DNA of 64,000 nucleotides, taken from positions 45,488,722-45,552,721 of the forward strand of contig OX365952.1 in NCBI GenBank assembly GCA_947247005.1, read 5' to 3'. Numbering within the stretch: position 1 is the first letter of the stretch; the number at the start of each line of letters is the position of its first letter. Of this stretch, positions 32,339 through 43,800 are shown in pieces. This DNA comes from Spisula solida. Its lineage: Eukaryota; Mollusca; Bivalvia; Venerida; Mactridae. The notes beneath the pieces were generated by a model that was not told the DNA's origin, did no database searches, and was given only the letters and a program-made list of their open reading frames with translations. Both the position numbers and the translations under genes were made by a program.

Positions 32339-33342
32339 AACTGATTGAGTTGTGATAAACAAATTACTGTGAGCTATTCATTAAATAGGTTATGATAATA
32401 TTTGTAGCCTAGCATTTCATAATGGTCATTTTACCCAACATGAAAAGGAAAATGCTTAATTTGATAAGTGTATTGTTTCTGATTAATGAATTAAATTCAT
32501 TACCTATGACGTTCGGTACTTAAATATATGTATTGACAAGTACAATATACATGTACACCCAGTTATAGTCCAGTCAGGGTAAGAATAGAGTGACACAGCG
32601 GTGGAGTCCACTATTATGGTGTAAAAGTTGAAGTTAAAACCAATAATAAAAGCTTAAAGAGACCTCTATAATGTCAATGCTAAACTAACATACTATATTC
32701 GCACTACCTGTTCAGAAAATGCTTGTAATCTTTTAACCGACTACGCCACTGTCACCACATCCTAACTGGACTGTACATCATTAAACAAACAAAACATCAT
32801 ACGAACACAACTTAATCATGACCTGAAATGCTTAAAATGCTACACATCGTGAGTTAACCACAGGGGGCATATTTATGAAGCATCAACATTCCCTGAAGTA
32901 TTTCAGCTAAAAAAGAAACTCAAGGTCATTATTGTATACATAGATCTAAGTTTTGGTTTGCGATGCCAATGGTTCGCACGGCGGTCGTAGGATGGTCTTA
33001 CAGCTTAGTCTAGCTGTTTCATGAAGCACAAGCGATTTCCACAAATTGTGCCTCACAAAGTGACCGTAGGCAAGTGTGCGAATGTCGCAATGCTGGTGTG
33101 TCACATGCTTAAATTTACTAAACAATAATAAATATATTATACGATTGTCTGATTTCAACAAAGATTTTGATTTCAACGGTTTGAGCAAATTGCTGTATAC
33201 AAAGTAAAAGTGGGGTTACAATTGTCCTAAAACAGACAAGTCCATTAAAATTGATAGATCATCTACAAGGATAACGACTTTTACGTGAAGGTATCAACAT
33301 CTAAATACTATGCAGTGTACTCGTCTATAAGCATTTGACCAT
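32339..33342. other. Intergenic, possible weak inverted-repeat element at 32568-32782
   Basis: Around 32.57 kb AGTCCAGTCAGGG is faintly mirrored by CCTAACTGGACT at 32.77 kb. Otherwise nothing recognised. Confidence 0.3.
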
Positions 33343-33774
33343 GCCCTAATTCCACGAATAAACTTAATTTATTGTTCAACTGAGACTGTTATTTTAAAAA
33401 CATATTTTGGTGGTTAAATGACTCCAATGTCTATTTGATTACATTGTTTTATCACAGTTAGATGTCAATTTTATAGTGCAATACATAATCAGTCCGATTT
33501 TTACAGAAAATAGTGCTTTAAAGTTATAAACATCTAAAGTAAAATCTTTAGTATGTTATAACAAGCTCAAATACTGAGTGCTTTATTGTTCATAACTGTT
33601 GGATTTTCATGAGCATTTCATACAAAACTCACCTACTAAATCAATATTTAGCAATAAATACACTGTTTCTGGTAGCAATCGACATCACAAGACTATATAA
33701 TTGTAGTCATATAATAAATGCAAAACAGCAATCTCAGCTGAGCAATAACTTAATTTTTTTCGTGGATTTGGGGC
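33343..33774 (-). mobile_element. MITE family 6, copy 2, opposite orientation
   Basis: 432 bp with the same ends. Internal GTAGCAATCGACATCACAAG is the complement of the segment near 28580, proving the opposite orientation. Confidence 0.87.
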
Positions 33775-35950
33775 AAGACACAAGTGTAAAGTAAGCTCCA
33801 CGCAATTGCCTATAGAATAGTTTGGTCGAAGGTTATCATGCGAATTAATTACATTTTGTACAGTTCGCCGATGATAACACTAGCCTTTGTTCAAAAATAC
33901 AAATTAAATGCATTTTCGATGATCGTTTTTGGGAGGCGATTACGTAAGCCTCTCATTTCTACCATTGCTCATTTCTTAATACAAGATTAACCGCCTTTAG
34001 GCTGCTATGTGAATCCGCATTCAAGTAGTTCCAGAAACTGTCAACATTCCCAATACTGCTACATATGTTTCTCCAAATTTTTTAGCTTATTTAAGCCAAT
34101 CAGCAACATTTGTTTATTCTAAAATAAAAAATTATTGTGAAACTGTTCGTTAAATCGATATTTTGGCCAAAAAAATCACTACACCGGCTGATACCGAACT
34201 TGTTTCATAGTACGAAAATGACATGTTCATCAAATGTCCCGGCTGTAAAGCTATTTTTAGAAACTTCAGACTACGGCCAAGTGATGGTTTTATCAATGAA
34301 TCGTATACGGTCTGCAAAGTACTGTTATGCAATCATATGGTGTCTCTGTACTAGCTAGCCGCTTTCTATAGACTGTCTCCCACTGTGAGGGAAGTGATTA
34401 CAAGACGGTACTGTAGAATCTGATAAATAGGCGCGTAGTATTATTTTAAAGCCACATTTGATATACGCATTCATACACGTATTACATATAAATTAATATG
34501 CACCTTTTAACAATTATTTAGATACCCAACATGCCTATATAGTCACATATGCCTTTTTTGACATTCAAGAGAAGATCGGCAGTAAGAAAACGAACATTAA
34601 ACGTGTAAAGTCGGTTTAAGCTTTAGTAGCAGCAACCAGATCGCCTCAGTGCTTTGATTATTTAATCTTGTGCATATTCATTTTTAATGATATCGTCCTT
34701 AAATTTACACTAATTACAAGCGGCCAGTCGATCATGCAGTGTTAATACTATGCATGTTTTATTTATTGATAAGTCTAGTGTTATCTCCGGCGAACTAGAA
34801 AAATGAGAACATTTTCGAAAGTTTTGGAACCGATGGTCCGGTAGTTTAATCATGTGCTCGTGCTATGCATTACTAGGTGATGGCACCGTGCAGTTTAGGT
34901 AGACAACCCGCAAGTGCAAACTATCATGCAGCGTATAGACACATTTCAGTGTGACGTTACCATCCATATCCAAAAAGTCATCCCGTAATATATTCAAATG
35001 AACAATAAAAACTACTAGTAGTTATTGACCCCCACCCGCTGGATATCACTTCGCATATGGATGCCCCGATATGTAAACACGTCCTGTGTCTTTACTATTA
35101 TTATACAACAGACTAGAGAAACACACTCACACATTATGTTATTAAAAGGTAAGCATGTTTTAACGATTACGATGAAGCACGTGCGTACAGCCACGTGCTT
35201 ACCACGTGCTTACAGCCATGTGCTTACATGTAAACAAAACGTAAATAATCAGTTAGTATAATAGAACATTATTTATAAAATAGTACAGAACAACAATAAT
35301 ATAATTGCATAGATAATAAGTTAACAACAATATATACGCATACATGTAAGTATCACCAATCATCAACACTGGCTTAAACCAGAAATATAAATAGAGATAG
35401 GGTCGACTCTGCAATGGAACGGTGACGTTATTTCGCATGTACGGGTATCAATTATACCCTTAACAGCCCTGCGTTCAACGAATATATATCCGTCAACATC
35501 AATTTACTTCTTCTCATTTTAAAAGTAATTGTGGTCGAACTGTGTCGTTTTACATTAATCAGCATATTTCCGGAATCGCATTCCTATGGAACAAACGCGG
35601 GACGTCTTGATCTCCCTTTACGCCAGTTTTAACGTCAGCTACGAAACTTTCATACATTACTGACTCTTTACATCAGGAGTAAGCACACAATTGTGCTGCA
35701 CATAATGTTTAACTTCCGCGGATCATTAATTAGGCAAAGATTGCCAGCAACTGTTTCAGGACATGAATGGCATATATATGCGATACTGACATTTTGGGCT
35801 TGGGCAGGTGGTGCTTTTGTATCGCTATCTTGAACATCTCAATGGAAATAACATCGCATAAGAATGCACATCTCTCTATTTTAGTCAATTTTGACAAGAG
35901 ATTGTAATTTTACTTCTCAATTAAATTTTACGATGTTACTGTGCATTGAA
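33775..35950. other. Intergenic, no gene recognised
   Basis: Short frames only. A cluster of ACGTGCTTAC repeats at about 35180-35230 (three copies of CCACGTGCTTACA or CATGTGCTTACA) is the only local structure noted. Confidence 0.4.
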
Positions 35951-35951
35951 C

Positions 35952-36636
35952 TAAAGTTGGGTTCACACTCTGATGTTTTGGCCGACGTTTACCGACGTTT
36001 GGGCAAATGTTCTGCTCCGCTAGTAAAAGTTACTAAACGTTTTTAAAAAGTTGATGATCCCTGGTAAACGCTGAAGAACGTTGTGTTCTTTGAAACATTT
36101 TAACATGTAAAAACGTTGTCGACGTTTAGACATAAACGCTGATATAAGTTGTGCTCCGTTTGTAAACGTGCCTGAACGCTGAATTAAGTTGATCATAGAT
36201 TGCTCAAGTTAAACTCCTTTGGCAAACGCTTGCCGAAACGCTGGTATTGCCGAGGCCAGCGGGTTGTCAGCGCAATAGGAACGCAGGTGGTTAACGTAGA
36301 CGAACTTTCCATAACTTAGGTCACGTTTGTGCAACGGATCCTGGCGTTCGGCAATTCGTTCGACTAAGTCAGACTAAGTTAGGGACCTCTGCACATACGC
36401 TAACATGCGTTGGCTTAAGTTCACATACGCTGATAAAATATAAGTACAATGCAGTCAAACGTTCTTAAGCGCTAGTAACCGCTATCAAACGCTGTCAAGC
36501 GCTAGAAAAAAGTTCCCAAAAGTTAATGTGCGTTAGATGCACAACGTTCGCAGTGGGAACCAAAACATTCCTCCTTGCGACTTTTGAAACGCTGATCAAT
36601 GCTGGTACACACGTTCATAGTGTGAACCCAGCTTTT
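35952..36636. mobile_element. Inverted-repeat element with AAACGCTG-rich interior, about 685 bp
   Basis: Ends AAAGTTGGGTTCACACTCTGA and complement of TCATAGTGTGAACCCAGCTTT. The interior holds about a dozen degenerate AAACGCTG or AACGTT motifs. No clear target duplication. A second partial copy of GTTGGCAAACG and CCGAAACGCTGGT follows at 36645-36680. Confidence 0.8.
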
Positions 36637-37551
36637 AGGTTAAACTCCGTTGGCAAACGTTTGCCGAAACGCTGGTGGTGTCGAACAAAAGGAAATAACC
36701 CGGAAAATGAACCAGTAATTTACATTAACAAAACAAATCCACAATTTTCACGCTGACCAATGTACATAATTCGGTGATTTCAAACGCGATAAACCTGGGA
36801 GAGCCCAAAAGATAATGAAAAGTCGGACAGGGCAGGCGGCACTCAACTTCAATAGCCGAACACAGAAAACAAAAATAACACAGACCACAATCACACAGCA
36901 CACTGCCCAACACACAGCTTAACGAGAAAATAAAAGCACGTTCGTTGCACAACGTCAGTATTCTACATCCATGTAATCGTATATCATATTACGACCTTTT
37001 TTTTTAATGTTCTGTATCCACTGGATTCGTCTTCCAAACTATGGTGTCACTTTCAAATTATTATGGTACAATGTATGAATATTAATAAAATACGTAAACA
37101 CACTCGTAAACTTCTTTCGCTTCCAATAATATCAATGACACACGAGTAAGGTAAATTAATGTAATATAGTGCTAGTGTTTAACACTGTACGCCATTGTTC
37201 TGTATTGTCACTGTCGAATACCAATTAGTTTCCAATGGTCTCGTATGGAGGCGGAGTTCAGTATCCAACTAAATCATCCATGTCCCCGGAAACCGCGGGA
37301 AAATTTGGGTTCCTATGGAGGAAATGTTAATCAACACACCGTTGACATATTCGTATCACCAACTGTAGTTTTGACGTTCTCTGATGTCCAAAATCCTCAT
37401 GACTTTTTTTCATTTTTCGACACGCTATAATTTTACCCAACATAGGATTACTATAAAACAGAACGATATTATCTGTTTGTGTAGAAAGTAATAAGATCTG
37501 CAGCAACATTTCATAAGGTTTCTGTCGAATAATTTTCGACAGTCGTTACGA

Positions 37552-37557
37552 TTTATT
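37552..37557 (-). other. Candidate poly(A) signal of the G-alpha gene
   Basis: AATAAA on the minus strand, about 72 nt after the stop codon, a plausible distance for a short 3' UTR. Cleavage site not identified. Confidence 0.45.
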
Positions 37558-37628
37558 AACAACTGCCACACAGCAGTCTGAATAACTATTTTTCCACGCC
37601 TAAGCTGTTTCTAATCAACGTTTTTTTT

Positions 37629-37816
37629 TCAAAACAATTTCCCCGACTTCTTACAATTAATTTCAGCAATTATGTTGAGTACTTTCGCCAGGAGGTCACT
37701 CATCATCTCCACGTCTGTGGCGCACGAGACGTGGGTATACACGTGCTTATGACACGGCCTGTTTTGGTGAAATAGATCCCGGACGTACTTGACGCATGCG
37801 TCTGGCGTATTTTCTC
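37629..37816 (-). CDS. G-alpha terminal exon
   Basis: Residues 341-402 and TGA. The acceptor is CCTTTTCAG. Encodes CHKHVYTHVSCATDVEMM and the C-terminal receptor-contact helix ending CKKSGKLF. SCAT replaces TCAT. There is no Cys four residues from the end, so no pertussis-toxin ADP-ribosylation site of the Gi type. Confidence 0.92.
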
Positions 37817-40800
37817 CTGAAAAGGAAACATTGCAGCCATCAGTAGGACAACAACTTTTTCTAACAACACTTTTAAAATGTCCATACGTTGCTATTTACT
37901 ATAAATTTAACCTCTGTACAGCAACAACCTCTAAACAATGACCAATATTTGTGACTCCCGAAGGAAGACACCTCTACAGAGGTATAAGTGTATACTAAAA
38001 TGTCAACGAACATTTCAATAAACGGAAACAAGCTTTTGCACAGACTGGTTCACAGTCACTGAATTGAATTAGCACATGAGTCCGCATGTAATTAGTACAA
38101 ATCCGGTATCTTATTAGGTATATACGGATACAAGTCTACGAAATTGACAGGCCATACAAGAGCGCAAATGAGGAGTTGTCAGTCCCTTGCGAAGGAGATA
38201 GTAAGTAAGTTATAAGTAATCCGTGTTGCAATACCACCTGACTTTTGACATCACTAAAGGCTACAAATCCAAGACAAAATATTTCAGTTTTCCAATGTTA
38301 ATACTTTTCAGACGTCAGAGTCATGTGATATTGCTACACTGGTACTGGTTCAATCGGAACGGTCCGTACGGCATTTTTACGGGATAAAATACCTCGGATG
38401 GACCAAGCGTATGAATCCAACAGCTTTCTTTCTTAAATCCTACGCAGTAGAAAATGGGCCGCAGAAAATAGACCATAATTTATCAGCAGCGGAATTATCA
38501 AAATATGTTTTATTGATTAAACAATATAATTTCGCTACACTCATTGAGCATAACACGCAGCTACGCAGCGCTTGCTTGATGGGCGTGTATTCCATTGAAG
38601 CACTGTTTAAATCTGTCATGATGACGTCATGGCGAAAGACGTTAAAATGGCGACGTTCTATCTACACCCGAGAGATGATTCGTAGAGATTGTCCGAGGTG
38701 TCCCGATTGGTACTGGTTGCTGAATGATTATATTGAATCAGTTTAGATAAACAATACTACAGGGTGTTAAAAAAGTTCGTTCTCAAAGTTTAAGTTTCAA
38801 TAGTTTATTGTTCGGGGGTCAGAAGAATGTAAATTTTTCAGATTAAATTCCAGAGGGTTCCACCATTGTTCTAAAAATATGTCTTGTAATGAATGAAGCT
38901 TTTAGAGTAAGAAAATAAAATTGGACACTGCGTTCAAAGTTCAGATGAAATTTGGTATGAATTTAAATGTTGAGAACAAACTTTTTTAACACCCTGTACT
39001 TACCATGGTAAGACTTTAAAAATGTTTTCAACTGAACAGTTTTGAGTTTCTCTTTAAAGAGATCAAACTTATTCAGAAACAACAGGAAGTCTGTCTTGTC
39101 GAGATAATGGTTGTGGGACACATCGTGGAAAGTGTTCAGGCTATCAGTCAGAGAATTCTGAAATACACAAACATGTCAAGAATAGAAAGTACCGGCCCTT
39201 AATTATAAACCGATTGTTTCCCTTTACACTCATTTAGAAATGAGAGATTTGTCCTTTAGTTGTTAAAACCGATTGTAACAAAGACTGCTTCCCTTTACCC
39301 AAGCGCTGCATTTAAACATAATGTGAACTTGATAGTTTCTCTGCATACTAGCGACGTGTTGAAATAGTATTGTCCCTTGTTTATTAATTCAGAATTTAAA
39401 GTACATTGTTTTCCTTTACATTGATTAGTGATGTGTTTAGATATGAAAGTATTGCCCTTTGATTTTTAAACCAGATTAAACAACATATTGCTTCTGTTTA
39501 TACTAGCGATGTGTTTAGAAATGAGAGAATGCCCTTTGATTATTAAACCATATTGTAAAACATATTGCCCCTGTTTATAATAGCGATGTATTTAGAAATG
39601 AAAGTATTGCGCCTTGATTATTAAACCATATTGTAAAACTATTGCCCCTGTTTATACTAGCAATGTGTTTAGAAATGAAAGTATTGCGCCTTGATTATTA
39701 AACCATATTGTAAAACCTATTGCCCCTGTTTATACTAGCAATGTGTTTAGAAATGAAAGTATTGCGCCTTGATTATTAAACCATATTGTAAACCGAATGC
39801 TTCCCTTTATACTAGCCTTACAATATTATCAAACCATATTGTAAACCGAATGCTTCCCTTTATACTAGCGATGTGTTTAGAAATGAGAGAATGTCCTTTG
39901 ATTATGAAACCATATTGTAAACCGAATGCTTCCCTTTATACTAGTGATGTGCTTGGGAGTATTGTCCCATGATTATTAAAACAGATGGTCCATTTGATTG
40001 TTGCCCTATGTATGTACTAGCGATTTGTTTAGGAAAGTGTAACGTGATAAAACATAACCTAATACCCCAATCACACGAGAGTCGGAATGAGCCGAAATGC
40101 CGTAGGAATGGCGATTCGGGTACATTCTTGTATGTTCGAAGTGTATTCCGTCTGCATTCCGAGTGCATTCCATAATTATGCATGTAATAATAATTTTACT
40201 GGTCATTTCGAATGTTTTCAAATGATCTAAACCTAAAATGCATATTCACTAAAAATATATCAGATCGCATGACATCGGAATAGCCAGAATGTCGCCAAAA
40301 TAACAAGTAATTGAGAATTGCAAGCAATACAGAAGTCCCCTACCAGTTTGAAGCCATTTTCAATGTTTCTTATGTCATAGCAACCACAATGTTTGTTAGA
40401 ATCAAAATAGTTTTAGACATGCATAATCCCCTTATGCCCTCAATCCACATACCAAGTTTTATAAACCTAGCTTGGAAACTGTTTGAGTTATGTCAGGATC
40501 CAGATTTTTTTTACGCTGACTGACGACGGACGGACGTCAAAAACCGGTAGGGGACTAAAAAAAATCCGAGGTGTATTCTTGTTTATTCGAAGTGTATTCC
40601 GCCTTATTCTGTTTGAATTCATAGTACATGCCATATATTCCGGTCGATTCTTGCAGCCACTTCGAATATTTTGCGCATGTTAAAAACTTTCGAGATGCAT
40701 TCGAAGTCGGGAGAAATATCGAATGGCAATCGAAGTGTTTTCTTCCTACATACTGATTACATTTTAAATATTCTTACGGCATTCTATCAGCATTCGAAAC

Positions 40801-43800
40801 AATACTTAAAATAGTATAAGTACTGTTATTTAACACCCTACCCGTGTACAACCGCGGGTAAAATCCCGTGCAAAACGGTCCAGTGCTGTGTACCGTATTG
40901 TGAAAACATATGGATGCCCGTTCACAGCTATCATTCCAGGCGTATTCGAGTTATGTTCGGATTTATTTGAATTGTACTTGAAGTATTTCAATGGCATTTT
41001 GACAAGGTTGTAATAGTTTTGGTTAATTCGAATTACAATTCGGAATGTGTTTCGAATTTTTATTCTTTCTTCATTCCGACTCATTCGGGCCCATTCCGGC
41101 TGATTCGAGATCCGTGCGATTGGGGTATAACGTTTAACATTCCACGGGTGCTTTAACTATTTTAGAACTATGCAAGAAGGTATAACCTGCAGTACCTAAG
41201 CACAAATATTTAGGAAATACATGTTTATCTATATCTACAACTCGTGACCTACCAGAAGTTACGTATTCTGACATGAAAGATGCTTAATAGAGTAGCATAG
41301 CAAAATTTCAGACAATGGAGTGAATGTTAAAACAGGAGCAACTGTTATATGGCGCTCAAAACTGTTATTTGTATCGCTTAAAGAGGTATTTATGTAAATA
41401 TTAATTAGAATGTCTAGAGTTTTGTTACTTAAACAGCCATAATGGCGATATTGTCTTAATTGATTTATGCTGTAAACGATATCAATGAATGTGAATTAGG
41501 GAATCTAGGGAATCAATGAATAGTATGTATAATTATTTTCCTTGCATTATTCAAAGTCCACATCAGCTCATTGGACGAAATTATAATACAGTAAAACCTC
41601 GGTAACTCGAGCAGCGATAACTCGAGCAACCGGTTTATGTCGAACAAATGTCAAAGTCCCAGCAAATTTGTTTATGTTTTACATTAATTTATCCGTCTAA
41701 GTCGAGTATTATTATATCGAGCGTCCGGTCTATCTCGAGCGCAGGTGTTGGTCCATTCAACAATTTTTATCGATATTTACAAAAAAATGTAGTTTCCCTC
41801 ATTTTGTGATTCTTTTCCGCACCATACGCTAGCTGTATAGTAGTTGCTGACTCTAAAAAGAAACTTTCTTTAAAATCATGTTCGATGCTCCAGGTTTATA
41901 ATACGATCGTAAAATCATTATCTTTCGAGGGAGTTGAATTTTGGTTGATTTCGTTGTTAAATCAACCACGAAATCTAATCCCAACGATTAATCGACCTCC
42001 TGAATACATAATATAGGTTTACCCTTCAATATTTTGTAATTAATACACGAATTTACGAACCCACGAAAATATTTTTATCGATATTTACAAAAAATGTAGT
42101 TTCCCTCATTTTGTGATTCTTTTCCGCACCATACGCTAGCCGTATAGTAGTTGCTGACTCTAAAAAGAAACTTTCTTTAAAATCATGTTCGATGCTCCAG
42201 GTTTATAATACGATCGTAAAATCATTATCTTTCGAGGGAGTTGAATTTTGGTTGATTTCGTTGTTAAATCAACCACGAAATCTAATCCCAACGATTAATC
42301 GACCTCCTGAATACATAATATAGGTTTACCCTTCAATATTTTGTAATTAATACACGAATTTACGAACCCACGAAAATATTTTTATCGATATTTACAAAAA
42401 AATGTAGTTTCCCTCATTTTGTGATTCTTTTCCGCACCATACGCTAGCCGTATAGTAGTTGCTGACTCTAAAAAGAAAGTTTCTTTAAAATCATGTTCGA
42501 TGCTCCAGGTTTATAATACGATCGTAAAATCATTATCTTTCGAGGGAGTTGAATTTTCGTTGATTTCGTTGTTAAATCAACCACGAAATCTAATCCCAAC
42601 GATTAATCGACCTCCTGAATACATAATATAGGATTACCCTTCAATATTTTGTAATTAATCCACGAATTTACGAACCCACGAAAATATTTTTTATCAAACT
42701 CCACGAAATTTAATACGCACGAATATAAGTGATTTTACAGTATTTACGGAGTTGTAACACTCGTATGTACGTGTAGGAATGACTTTGTAGGAATGACTGT
42801 GTTTATCATTGTGGCTTGTATTGGTGATTTGTTTGGTGATTTCCTTTATGATGCCTTTCATGCTCTCCTAGACTAGTACCACGTGTCTCATTCTCCGACT
42901 GAGTCTACACTAGTAGGACACGTACTACCAGTATATACTCTCTTATTTATGATGAGTGTTGTTGCCTTCCTTGTCCAAATTGTTAACTTAACGTAGGACA
43001 GCTTGATTGTGGAACGTTGTATTAAGATACTTACTAACGTATCATCTTCTTCCAAAGATTCGTCAAAAGCACTTAGTGAGACAAAGAACAGGACAACAGT
43101 AACATTCTCAAACAGATGTATCCATTTCTTGCGTTGACTTTTCTGTCCAGCTACGTCAATTACTCTGTAAATATATAGAGAGAGAATACCTGAATGAATC
43201 AGAGGACAGGAGAACTATTGACTTTGCAAATTCACCAAATGTTCCTTATATCAAATAGATTCTAATAGTATATGTGTTGCATTCGTTTAAAAGCAAGCGT
43301 GCATTCCTCTTAGACGTCACCACATCATGACAATGTTATCTTTTGAATAATTCAGTCATTCATTTTTATCACATACTTAAATCGAAACAAACGCCTTTGA
43401 CATTAAAGTCACTTTTACGGAACTATGCTTTCACGACACGTTAGGGATTTGTTCTTAAATGATGTCCTTATTGTGAATAAAGTAAAGACATGTGACTCTT
43501 GAGAATTTGATCTTTCACCGAGTCAAGCTATTTGAGATTAAACAAATGCCATACAAGTAATATTGCAAGTAATCAGGTTATACTTCTATCACATGCACGA
43601 GGAATTTAAATCAATACATGTAATGGAAGATGTTACAAAATGATTAGATCTTTTATCATAGTTACGACAATTTACATTGACTTTAAGTGAAGAGGTGTGA
43701 CTAAATGCACCGATAATTGATGGGATGTGTCGGATATTTAAAAGGAATGAGTGCAATTAGTTCAGTGCTTGATATTATTATCAAGTGCTGAAGTGATTGC

